Below are positions 14,308 through 22,139 of a stretch of 29,153 nucleotides of DNA, piece after piece. Both the position numbers and the translations under genes were made by a program. The notes below the pieces were generated by a model. It did no database searches, was not told the origin of the DNA, and worked only from the letters and a program-made list of their open reading frames with translations. Numbering within the stretch: the stretch's first letter is position 1; every line of letters begins with the position of its first letter. The stretch lies in NCBI GenBank assembly GCA_036260075.1, contig DATAAM010000057.1:1-29153 (forward strand), in the 5' to 3' direction. This DNA is from DATAAM01 sp036260075 (GTDB lineage: Bacteria; Actinomycetota; Acidimicrobiia; Acidimicrobiales; JAHWLA01).

Positions 14308-16080
14308 ATGATGCGCCGTGTCCTTGTCCGTTCTCTCGCCGTCGCGCTCGCGTGCGTGCTCGGCGTCGCCTCCTCGCCCGCCGTGGCGGGCACCGACGCC
14401 ACCCAGAAGGCCGTCGAGTGGCTGAAGGCCCAGCAGGAGGCCGACGGCGGCTTCGAGCTGGCCGACTTTCCCGGCTTCGAGACGCTCGACGCCACGCTCG
14501 CCATCGCCGCCAACGCCCAGACAGACGCCTCGTGGAGCACGGCGGAGGCCCGCAGCGCCGTCGCTGTCGTCACACGCGACGGCAAGTCGCCCTTGCACTA
14601 CCTCGACGACTTCGCCGAGGGCGGCCTGTGCCCGGGCCAGGCGGCCAAGCTGATCGTCCTCGTGGCCGTCCCGCTCGGGCTCGACGCCCGCGCCTTCGAC
14701 CCGGCGGCGGACGGCTCGCCCGTCGACCTCGTCGCCGTCATGGAGGGACCGGGTGGCGGCTTCTGCTTCGCCGCCTTCAGCGACGTGCTCTACAACGTGC
14801 TGGCCGACGCCCTGCTGGGCCGGGCCGTCTCCGACGACGACGTGGACGCCGTCCGCGCCGGACAACGGCCCGACGGAAGCTGGGACTTCACCGGCGACCC
14901 CGAGTCGGAGATCGAGCTCGACGTCGACACCACCGCGCTCGCCGTGCGGGCGCTGATCGCCGCCGGCGTTTCGCCTCACGACCGGGCGGTCGAGCACGCG
15001 CTCCGCACGATCGCGGGGGCGCAGGAGCCCACCGGCGGATGGCCGTCGCCGTTCGCCGTGAACGACCCCAACTCGACGGCCATGGCCATGGTGGGCCTGA
15101 CGGCAGCAGGGCACGACCCCAACGGGCCCTGCTTCACGACGCCTTCGAACGACACGCCCGAGAGCGCTCTGCGGGAGCGGCAGCGCCGGACAGGGCTGGC
15201 CATGGCCGCCGTCGACGAAGAGGAAGGTCGGGTCACCAGCCCCAACGACGAGTTCGGCATCAACACCTTCGCCACCTCGCAGGCGGTGCAGGGCTGGCTG
15301 GCGTCGCTCCTCCCGTACCCCAAGGCCGCCGCCCAGCGCTGCGCGGACACCGGGCACCGGCTGGTGACCGCCGACGGCGGCGTGTTCGCCTTCGGCACGG
15401 CCTCGTTCCACGGGTCGCTGGGCGGCGTGCACCTCAACCAGCCGATCGTGGGCATCGCCTCGACGCCCAGCGGCAGGGGCTACTGGCTGGTCGCCGCCGA
15501 CGGCGGCGTGTTCGCCTTCGGCGACGCTCGTTTCCACGGGTCGACCGGTGCCATTCGGCTCAACCAGCCCATCGTCGGCATGGCCCCTGCGGCCGACGGC
15601 CTCGGCTACTGGCTGGTCGCCGCCGACGGCGGCATCTTCGCCTTCGGCTCCGCCCGGTTCCGCGGCTCCACCGGCGGCATCCGCCTCAACCAGCCCATCG
15701 TGGGCATGGCCGCCCACCCCTCGGGCAACGGCTACTGGCTCGTCGCACGTGACGGGGGCGTGTTCGCCTTCGGCGCCGCGCCGTTCCGCGGCTCCACCGG
15801 CGGCATCCGCCTCAACCAGCCCATCGTGGGCATGGCCGCCCACCCCTCGGGCAACGGCTACTGGCTGGCCGCAGGCGACGGGGGCGTGTTCGCCTTCGGC
15901 GCGCCCTTCTCCGGCCCGCTCGACAGCACCACCCGGGTGCTCGGCATCGTGCCGGCCACCAACGGCCAGGGATATCGCGGCGTCTCGGTGACCGGGCAGG
16001 TGACGGGGAACGGCAACCAGGCGTTCAACACCGGCAGCGTGTGCGCGCCGTGCCGGACGGTTGTGGGGATGGCGCCGTAG
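14308..16080 (+). CDS. Secreted alpha/alpha-toroid protein (prenyltransferase-like repeats) with C-terminal surface repeats; candidate B12-binding alpha subunit
   Basis: A 590-residue protein with a signal peptide (residues 1-28, cleavage after AVAG or nearby). Residues about 30-345 show helical repeats of the squalene-cyclase/prenyltransferase type: AVEWLKAQQEADGGF, DVDTTALAVRALIAAGV and a GGW...NDPNSTAMAMVGLTAAGHDP pattern. This toroid fold is also the alpha domain of intrinsic factor and transcobalamin. Enzymatic DxDD or QW-rich cyclase motifs are not evident. From residue 350, five copies of a 42-residue repeat (YWLVAADGGVFAFG...LNQPIVGMA) and a divergent sixth follow. There is no membrane anchor of its own. 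It is the first gene behind the cobalamin riboswitch, five bases before the next gene. Either ATG at 14308 or 14311 may be used, and the second has better spacing from GGAGG. B12 binding is inferred. Confidence 0.85.
   Translation: MMRRVLVRSLAVALACVLGVASSPAVAGTDATQKAVEWLKAQQEADGGFELADFPGFETLDATLAIAANAQTDASWSTAEARSAVAVVTRDGKSPLHYLDDFAEGGLCPGQAAKLIVLVAVPLGLDARAFDPAADGSPVDLVAVMEGPGGGFCFAAFSDVLYNVLADALLGRAVSDDDVDAVRAGQRPDGSWDFTGDPESEIELDVDTTALAVRALIAAGVSPHDRAVEHALRTIAGAQEPTGGWPSPFAVNDPNSTAMAMVGLTAAGHDPNGPCFTTPSNDTPESALRERQRRTGLAMAAVDEEEGRVTSPNDEFGINTFATSQAVQGWLASLLPYPKAAAQRCADTGHRLVTADGGVFAFGTASFHGSLGGVHLNQPIVGIASTPSGRGYWLVAADGGVFAFGDARFHGSTGAIRLNQPIVGMAPAADGLGYWLVAADGGIFAFGSARFRGSTGGIRLNQPIVGMAAHPSGNGYWLVARDGGVFAFGAAPFRGSTGGIRLNQPIVGMAAHPSGNGYWLAAGDGGVFAFGAPFSGPLDSTTRVLGIVPATNGQGYRGVSVTGQVTGNGNQAFNTGSVCAPCRTVVGMAP
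15355..16077 (+). repeat. Tandem 126-bp (42-residue) coding repeats
   Basis: Repeat units begin at 15355, 15481, 15607, 15733, 15859 and 15973 (the last two degenerate, the fifth 114 nt). Units 3 and 4 are identical over 84 nt (15657-15740 versus 15783-15866), showing recent duplication or gene conversion. Each encodes a DGGVFAFG...LNQPIVG module, common in secreted actinobacterial proteins and probably beta-rich. These could form a propeller or stalk. Confidence 0.93.
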
Positions 16081-16085
16081 CCGCG

Positions 16086-16952
16086 ATGCGACGGCTCCTG
16101 CTCCCGGCGACGGCTGCCTGCGCGGTCGTCGCCGGGGCGACCCTCTCCTCCCCACCGGCCGCGCCGCCCGCCGCCGCTGCCGCTCCCGAGCACCGAGCGG
16201 TCGTCGTCGTCGACACCGGCCGAGAGGTGCGGCGCATCTGCGTGCGCTTCGCCGAGGACTTCATCACCGGCCAAGAGCTGCTGATCCGGGCGGGCACCGA
16301 CCCCGTCCTCCGCCAGTACTCCGGCTTAGGCGCCGCGGTGTGCGCCCTGTGCGGGGTGGGATGCCCGCCCGACGAGTCGTGCCTCACGTGCGGCGGCGAC
16401 ACCTACTGGACGTACAGCCGGGCGCCCAAGGGCACGAGCGAGTTCAAGGTCTCGGGCGCCGGGGCGTCCAACACGAAGGTGTACGACGGCGACGTGGAGG
16501 GATGGCGTTGGAGCAAGGGCCTCTTACCCGCGTACGCGTCGGTCGACCAGGTGTGCGGCCCGGCACCGGGCGCCGGCACCACCACCAGCACGGCAGGCCC
16601 GCCCACCACCACGGCCACCGCCGTTGCCGCAGGACAGGCCCCGGCCGCCACCACCAGCACCACTGCCCGTCGGGCGACCGCGACCACGCTCGAGGCGGGG
16701 CGGGCGGGCGGCGCGGCCGTGGGCGCCCTGGGCACCACGACGACGGCGCCCCCCGAGACCACCACCACACCCCTCATCCCCGACCCGGCAGCCGTCGACG
16801 GAGACGACGACACGGCGGCGCCGACCGTGCCGACCGGCGACGACGGCAGCGGAGGGTCGGCCGCCTCCCTGCTCGCCTTCGCCGCCGTGCTCGCCGGGCT
16901 GCTCGCCTGGGCCCTGCGGCTGCGCCGGGCCCGGCGCCCCGGCCCGTCGTGA
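16086..16952 (+). CDS. Anchored DUF4430/transcobalamin-C-like protein; candidate B12-binding beta subunit
   Basis: A 288-residue protein with an N-terminal signal peptide (about 1-33). A beta-rich domain (about 37-145) has VVVDTGREVRRICVRF, a cysteine cluster (C86, C89, C93, C99, C102) and the terminal YWTYSRAP...GDVEGWRW pattern typical of DUF4430, the family that also forms the C-terminal cap of transcobalamin and intrinsic factor. A long Thr/Pro/Ala-rich stalk (about 160-250) follows, then a C-terminal helix (260-277) and a basic tail, giving a cell-surface display layout. It starts five bases after the alpha protein, so both respond to the cobalamin riboswitch. I infer that the two chains sandwich cobalamin and present it to the ECF transporter. 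The seven exported cysteines suggest disulfides. ATG 16086 is chosen because longer in-frame starts would overlap the previous gene and spoil the signal peptide. Confidence 0.82.
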   Translation: MRRLLLPATAACAVVAGATLSSPPAAPPAAAAAPEHRAVVVVDTGREVRRICVRFAEDFITGQELLIRAGTDPVLRQYSGLGAAVCALCGVGCPPDESCLTCGGDTYWTYSRAPKGTSEFKVSGAGASNTKVYDGDVEGWRWSKGLLPAYASVDQVCGPAPGAGTTTSTAGPPTTTATAVAAGQAPAATTSTTARRATATTLEAGRAGGAAVGALGTTTTAPPETTTTPLIPDPAAVDGDDDTAAPTVPTGDDGSGGSAASLLAFAAVLAGLLAWALRLRRARRPGPS

Positions 16953-16967
16953 GCCGGCCGTGGGCTG

Positions 16968-17111
16968 CTAGTCCTCGATCACCAGCGACGCCCCGAGGAC
17001 GGCGCCGCCGAAGAGCGTCAGGCTTGCGATGAGCACCGCCCAGCCCACGGCACCGAGCAGCACCCAAGCCACGAGGAACACGGCAGCGACGATGCCCAGG
17101 AGGTAGCGCAC
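16968..17111 (-). CDS. Small 47-residue membrane peptide
   Basis: The frame opens with GTG at 17111 and reads MRYLLGIVAAVFLVAWVLLG followed by a second hydrophobic run, ending SLVIED. It is almost entirely membrane-spanning, one to two helices. A GGGGTAGGA ribosome-site-like stretch lies upstream. It begins 17 nt after the stop of the preceding minus-strand membrane-protein gene, consistent with being the last gene of that operon. It converges on the DUF4430-like gene with 15 nt between stops. Codon use matches its neighbours. Function is unknown. It is too short to assign by similarity. Confidence 0.5.
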   Translation of the reverse strand: MRYLLGIVAAVFLVAWVLLGAVGWAVLIASLTLFGGAVLGASLVIED

Positions 17112-17128
17112 GGGCCGGTCCTACCCCG

Positions 17129-18151
17129 CTACAGCGCGGGCGGACGCACGTCGTCGCGTGGACGGGAGAACCGGCCCACGCCCCGCGAGGGCGCCGGAGG
17201 CAGCACGGCGGGCCGGGCCTCCCCGGCCAGGGCACCGATCAGTCGCGGCATGCGGGCCGGGTTGCCGCCCAGCCACCACAGCGCGATCGCCATGAAGAAC
17301 AGGAGCGACACCGCCATGATCCGCTCCGCCCGCGTGTCGGGGATGCCCGGCAGCCGGGGCCGCGGCGGCCCGAACGCCACCAGCGACGTGGGCGTGCGGG
17401 CGGGCACCGAGGTGGTGACCACCGGCATGGCTGTGGCGCCGCCGCCGCCGGTCCCCGGGATGTCGGTGTACTGGACCGGGGTCGTCTCCTCGACCACCGA
17501 CTGCGTCGTCGTGGTGGTCGAAGGCTCGGGCTCGGTCGTCGTGGTGGTGGTCGGGGGCGGCTCGGGCGGCTCGCCCGGCACGAGCGTGGCGTCGCTCGTC
17601 TGCTTGAAGTTCAGCACGAACGGCTGGTTGCCTCCGGGCACGATCACCACGTCGTAGGCGCCGTCCTCCTTCTGCATCCACGGCGAGAGCGTGAAGACGA
17701 ACCCGCTCTGCGCCCGGTTGTTGACGCCGACCTCGCACTGGCCCCACGTCGGGGCGTTCACCCAGCGGCCGTTCATCTCGGCCGTCCACGTCTTGGTGGC
17801 GAGGCACATCAGCACCTGGGCGGAGGGCGGCAGCGGCGGCTGCTGCCCCGGCGCGGTGTCGAGGTAGAAGGTGGCGTCGGCCCCCGGGTCCACACGGAAC
17901 TCGAGCGCGGCGACGGCCTGCACGTCTGCGGCGTCACGGGCGATTGTGAGGCCGCCCGGGTCGCTGCCGGGAGGCGGCGGCACCGTCAGCGGCAGGGTTG
18001 TCAAGGTCGCCGTCGGCTGCTGCCACTTCGACCACCACCCCTGGCGGAGCGGCGGCAGCCCGTCGGCGCTCGGCGCCGACCAGACCCCGACGCCGGCCAG
18101 CACGCACGCGGCGCTGAGCAGTCGCGCCACCGGCAGCCGGCGCCGCCTCAC
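17129..18151 (-). CDS. Exported, C-terminally anchored protein of unknown function (Liv operon partner)
   Basis: A 340-residue protein whose N terminus MRRRRLPVARLLSAACVLAG is a signal peptide. An extracytoplasmic domain spans about 65-190, probably beta-sandwich, with C116 and C139 able to form a disulfide. A Thr/Pro/Glu stalk with TTTTTT and STTTTT runs covers 195-225, and a C-terminal membrane helix about 279-294 precedes a basic/proline-rich cytoplasmic tail. I do not recognise the family. The GTG start overlaps the stop of the fused Liv ATPase by four bases (GTGA), so it is translationally coupled to the transporter. It may be an accessory receptor or scaffold. Choosing this start over the internal GTG preserves the positively charged N-region. 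Confidence 0.8.
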   Translation of the reverse strand: MRRRRLPVARLLSAACVLAGVGVWSAPSADGLPPLRQGWWSKWQQPTATLTTLPLTVPPPPGSDPGGLTIARDAADVQAVAALEFRVDPGADATFYLDTAPGQQPPLPPSAQVLMCLATKTWTAEMNGRWVNAPTWGQCEVGVNNRAQSGFVFTLSPWMQKEDGAYDVVIVPGGNQPFVLNFKQTSDATLVPGEPPEPPPTTTTTTEPEPSTTTTTQSVVEETTPVQYTDIPGTGGGGATAMPVVTTSVPARTPTSLVAFGPPRPRLPGIPDTRAERIMAVSLLFFMAIALWWLGGNPARMPRLIGALAGEARPAVLPPAPSRGVGRFSRPRDDVRPPAL

Positions 18152-19851
18152 CGCGCCACCGCCCGCTTGCGACGCGGCGCCTTGGCAGGCGCGGCCGCAC
18201 CCGACCGGTTGATCAAGGCCAGGTCGCCGCCGAGGTAGGCCGACACCACCCGCGGGTCCGAGAGGACGGCTTCGGGCTTGTCGCGCACGACCACGGCGCC
18301 CAGCTCCAAGGCGATGATCTCGTCGGAGATCGACGTGATGAGCGGCATGTCGTGCTCGATCACGAGCATGGCGCAGCCCGCTTCCTGCTGGATGCGCCGC
18401 AGGAGCGGCGCCAGCGCCTCGGTCTCGCGCTGGGCGATGCCCGACGACGGCTCGTCGAGGATGAGGACGGCGGGATCGTGGGCGATGGCCATGGCCAGGT
18501 CGACCACCCGCCGGGTGCCGGTGGACAGCTCCGAGACGAACTTGTCGCGGAAGGCGCCCAGGCGCATGAGCTCGACGAGGTCGTCGACCGTCCAGGCCAC
18601 GTCCTCCTCTTCCTCCTGGACGGCGGGCAGGTTCAGCGCCGCCGCCAGGTGGTCGCGCGACTCCAGGTGCCGTTCGAGGCCCATGGCGATGTTCTCGGCC
18701 ACCGTCATCGACGGGAAGATGCGGGCGTCCTGGAACGATCGGCCCAGCCCGAGGAGGGCCCGCTTGTCGGCGCCCCACGAGGTGATGTCGATGCCCTGGA
18801 ACACGATGCGGCCCGCGTCGAGCGACAGGTGGCCGGAGATGAGGTCGAAGATCGTCGTCTTGCCCGCGCCGTTGGGCCCGATGAGCCCGAGGATCTCGCC
18901 CTCGCGCAGGGTGAACGTCACGTCGTCGACGGCGGTGATCCCGCCGAAGCGCTTGGTGAGCCCGACCACCTCCAGCACCGGCCTGTTCTCCTGCGCCGAC
19001 GCCGCCCGACGCCGCGGCTTGGCGGGCAGCGTGGCCTTCCCATTGGCCGGCTTCCCCGACGCCGCACCCTCGAGGAACACGGAGCGGAGGATGTCGCCGC
19101 GATCGAGCAGCTCGACGGTCGGGCCCGAGAACCGCACCTCGCCCTTCTCCATGAAGTAGGCGCGATCGGCCACGGTGAGCGCCACGTTGACGGACTGCTC
19201 CACCAGCACCACCGGGCAGCCGGTGGCGTGGATCCTGCGGACGATGCCGAGCAGCTGCTCCACCACGGAGGGGGCCAGCCCCAGCGACAGCTCGTCGATG
19301 ATCAGCAGCCGTGGCTTGGCCACGAACGCCATGCCCAGGGCCAGCTGCTGCTGCTCGCCGCCCGACATGTTCCCGGCCACCTGCGTCCACCGCTCGCGCA
19401 ACCGCGGGAACAGCTCGAGCACCTCGTCGATGCGCTCCTGCACGTCGGCGGGATCGTCCTTGGCGAACATCCACATGCCTGCGGCGAAGTGCTCGGCCAC
19501 GGTGAGGGTGGGGAACACGGCCTTGCCGCCCGGCACCTGGACGATGCCCAGTCGGGCGGCCTTGAGCGGGCTGATCCCCGTGATGTCCTGGCCGTCGAAC
19601 AGGATCGTCCCGCCCATGGGCGGGACGAGTCCCGAGATGGCCTTGAGGAGCGTGGACTTGCCCGCCCCGTTGGTGCCCAGCAGGGCCACGATCTCGTCGC
19701 GCCGCACGTCGAGGTCGACGCCGAACAGGATCTGCACCGGCCCGTAGGCGACCTCCACGCCGCGGCACGACAGCAGCACGTCCGCGTCCTGCGGCTCCGC
19801 GGCCGCCCGCGACGACCGCAGGGTGTCGCGCAGTCGGTCGAGGGCGATCAC
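18148..19851 (-). CDS. Fused LivF-LivG branched-chain amino acid-type ABC ATPase
   Basis: A 567-residue protein containing two ABC domains in the order LivF-like then LivG-like. Domain 1 has VAYGPVQILFGV, Walker A GTNGAGKST, signature MSGGEQQQ and IDELSLGLAP. Domain 2 begins near residue 300 after a basic linker and has GPNGAGKTT, RSFQDARIFPSMTVAENIAMG, signature LSTGTRR in place of LSGGQ, and LILDEPSSGIAQRE. The LSTGT signature means site symmetry may be imperfect. LivF and LivG are usually separate genes. The GTG start overlaps the permease stop by four bases. It drives uptake of an unknown amphipathic solute, with branched-chain amino acids only the family name. Confidence 0.92.
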   Translation of the reverse strand: MIALDRLRDTLRSSRAAAEPQDADVLLSCRGVEVAYGPVQILFGVDLDVRRDEIVALLGTNGAGKSTLLKAISGLVPPMGGTILFDGQDITGISPLKAARLGIVQVPGGKAVFPTLTVAEHFAAGMWMFAKDDPADVQERIDEVLELFPRLRERWTQVAGNMSGGEQQQLALGMAFVAKPRLLIIDELSLGLAPSVVEQLLGIVRRIHATGCPVVLVEQSVNVALTVADRAYFMEKGEVRFSGPTVELLDRGDILRSVFLEGAASGKPANGKATLPAKPRRRAASAQENRPVLEVVGLTKRFGGITAVDDVTFTLREGEILGLIGPNGAGKTTIFDLISGHLSLDAGRIVFQGIDITSWGADKRALLGLGRSFQDARIFPSMTVAENIAMGLERHLESRDHLAAALNLPAVQEEEEDVAWTVDDLVELMRLGAFRDKFVSELSTGTRRVVDLAMAIAHDPAVLILDEPSSGIAQRETEALAPLLRRIQQEAGCAMLVIEHDMPLITSISDEIIALELGAVVVRDKPEAVLSDPRVVSAYLGGDLALINRSGAAAPAKAPRRKRAVAR

Positions 19852-22139
19852 GGCCCCACCTGCGCTCGCGGCCGGAGGTGCTCGTGGGCGGGCGCGTCGT
19901 CGAGGGGCAGCTCCTCGCCGCACACGGGGCAGACCACGGCGGCCTCGCCGAGGACGTCGAAGGTCTCGACCTCCTCCACGTGGTGCTCCGCCTCGGTGAT
20001 GACGCTGTCCTGCTCCTTCTGCTCCTCCACGCGGCGGTCGGCCACCAACGACGGCACGTGGATGTCGCGGCGCAGGGCCACCCGCTTCAGGAAGGCGTCG
20101 CGGGCGCGGTAGAACGCCTCGGCGAAGCCGCCGGGGAGCACGAGCAGCACCATCAGGAGGCCGGGCCCGGTCACGAGCAGCGACCAGTCGCGACCGCCGA
20201 AGTAGCGGACCGTCTCCAGGACGGCGGCGCCCAACACCGCTCCGGGGAGCGAGGTGAGCCCGCCGATGACGGTGATGACGAAGATGCCGATGCTGCGATC
20301 GACGCCGTACGTCGAGGCGTCCACGGCCCGGCTCTGGTACACGAACAGGACGCCGGCCATGGCGGCCAGCCCGCCGGAGACGGCGAAGGCGCCGAGCTTC
20401 GTCCACGCCGCGTTGATGCTGTAGCTGGCCGCCGCCCGCGTGTTCTCGCGCACGGCGATGATGGCCCGCCCGGCCCGGTTGCGCCGGTAGGCGCGGGCCA
20501 CCAGCAGCGACAGGGCCAGGAACACGAGGCACACGAAGTAGTACGACCGGTTGGGCAGCCCCAACGAGTCGGACAGGTCGATGCGGTCCCACAGCACGGG
20601 CATCTCGATGGCCTCGCTGGGCGCAGGCAGAATGAGCTCGGCCACCCGGAACGAGCGGTCCAGGAAGAACGATTCCATGGCGCCCGCGAACGCCAGCGTG
20701 GTGACGGCCAGGTAGAGGCCGCGGATGCGCAGGGCGGGCAGGCCGATGAGGATGGCGGCGGCCGCCCCCGCCACGATGCCGAGGAACAGGACGAGGAAGA
20801 AGTCCATGTTGTGGGCGGCGGCCAGCTTGCCGCCGACGACGGCGCCGACGCCCACGATGCCGAACTGGCCCAAGCTGATCTGGCCCGCCCAGCCGGTGAG
20901 GACGACCAGCGACACGGCCACGATGGCGCTGATGACGGTGAGGTTGAGCACGCCGATCTTGCTGGTCTCGACCACGAACGGGGCGCCGATCGCCACGGCC
21001 AGCACCACCGCGGCCACGACGACGCGGGCCACCGCCACCTCGCGCACCCGACGCAGCTCCGTCGGGATGGGGCGGAACTCGGGCACGGCCTGCCACGAGC
21101 TGGCCTGGAGGTCCTCCGCCCGCGAGAAGCGACCACGTTGGAGGAGGAGGACGGCGAGCAGCGCGACGAGCAGGTACACGGTGGCCGACTTGTCCTCGCC
21201 GGTCTGGCCCAGGATCGAGTCGGCCAGGATGCCGATCCCCACGCCCGCGATCAGGCAGCGCGGGATGCTCTCCATGCGGGCGATGACAGCCGCCGACAGG
21301 GCGAACAGCAGCACCTTCGGCCCCAGCGTGCCGTCGGTGGGCACGCCCACCAACGCCGAGCGAAGGAAGATGGTGACGGAGGCCAGCGTCCCCGCCAGCA
21401 CCCAGCTCGCCGTCTGGACACGCTTGACCGGGATGCCGAGCAGGGCGGCCCGGTCGGCGTTCTCGGCCGACGCCCGCATGGCGATGCCGATGCGCGTGTA
21501 GCGGAGGAACGCGGCCAGTGCTCCGACCGCCACGGCGATGACCACCAGCGTGAACGGATAGTCGTAGGAGAACCGGTTGATGCCGATCTGGAAGTAGTCG
21601 TCGCTGAACGGGCTGCGCATCTGCGCCACACCGATGCCTGTGGTGCCGATGGCGGGGCCCAGCTTGAAGCCGACGAAGGCGAGGATCTGGCCCAGCCCGA
21701 TGGTGGCCACCGTGAGGATGAGGCGCGGGGCCTTGGTGAAGCGGCGGACGACCACGATGTCGACCACGGCACCGAGCAGGGCGCCGCACACGATCGTGAG
21801 CGGGAAGGCGAGGATCCACGGGAAGTCACGGATCGCCACCAACAGGGCGAAGCCCACGCCCGCCACCGCCCCGAGGCCCGCCGCCGCGAAGTTGAGGATG
21901 CGGTGGGTGCGGTACACGAGGATGATGCCGACGCCCACGATGCCGTACACGGCGCCGATGCAGGCGCCGTTGAAGTAGGTGCCGCTGGGCGGGTCGAACA
22001 TGACCCGGAGGAACAGCACGAACAGCACGCCCTGCAACACCCATCCGGCCACCTGCGCCACGGGGCGGGCGCGCAGGCTCTCGCTCTGCTCCCATCGACG
22101 AAGGAGCCCGTCGCGGGCGGCGGCCAGTCGGTGGATCAC
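19848..22139 (-). CDS. Fused LivH-LivM ABC permease with C-terminal CxxC...HxH tail
   Basis: A 763-residue permease. Residues about 15-340 resemble LivH (GIVGVGIILVYRTHRILNFA start, NADRAALLGIPVKRVQ coupling region). About 370-690 resemble LivM (GWAGQISLGQFGIVGVGA, RAIIAVRENTRAAASYSINA coupling loop). Around 15-17 membrane segments are expected. After the last helix comes a charged cytoplasmic extension containing CPVC (C737, C740) and HEH (H752, H754), a possible zinc knuckle not normal for Liv permeases. The GTG start overlaps the binding-protein stop by four bases and the next gene overlaps its end similarly. It forms the channel of the importer with the fused ATPase. Confidence 0.92.
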   Translation of the reverse strand: MIHRLAAARDGLLRRWEQSESLRARPVAQVAGWVLQGVLFVLFLRVMFDPPSGTYFNGACIGAVYGIVGVGIILVYRTHRILNFAAAGLGAVAGVGFALLVAIRDFPWILAFPLTIVCGALLGAVVDIVVVRRFTKAPRLILTVATIGLGQILAFVGFKLGPAIGTTGIGVAQMRSPFSDDYFQIGINRFSYDYPFTLVVIAVAVGALAAFLRYTRIGIAMRASAENADRAALLGIPVKRVQTASWVLAGTLASVTIFLRSALVGVPTDGTLGPKVLLFALSAAVIARMESIPRCLIAGVGIGILADSILGQTGEDKSATVYLLVALLAVLLLQRGRFSRAEDLQASSWQAVPEFRPIPTELRRVREVAVARVVVAAVVLAVAIGAPFVVETSKIGVLNLTVISAIVAVSLVVLTGWAGQISLGQFGIVGVGAVVGGKLAAAHNMDFFLVLFLGIVAGAAAAILIGLPALRIRGLYLAVTTLAFAGAMESFFLDRSFRVAELILPAPSEAIEMPVLWDRIDLSDSLGLPNRSYYFVCLVFLALSLLVARAYRRNRAGRAIIAVRENTRAAASYSINAAWTKLGAFAVSGGLAAMAGVLFVYQSRAVDASTYGVDRSIGIFVITVIGGLTSLPGAVLGAAVLETVRYFGGRDWSLLVTGPGLLMVLLVLPGGFAEAFYRARDAFLKRVALRRDIHVPSLVADRRVEEQKEQDSVITEAEHHVEEVETFDVLGEAAVVCPVCGEELPLDDAPAHEHLRPRAQVGP

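Noticed and set aside
14308..15350. A true terpene cyclase or prenyltransferase
   Set aside because: The protein has a signal peptide, lacks DxDD/QW catalytic patterns, sits behind a cobalamin riboswitch and is paired with a DUF4430-like gene. A B12-carrier-type toroid is a better fit.
15355..16077. CRISPR-like or non-coding tandem repeat
   Set aside because: The 126-bp period is in frame, without spacers, and encodes a consistent 42-residue module.
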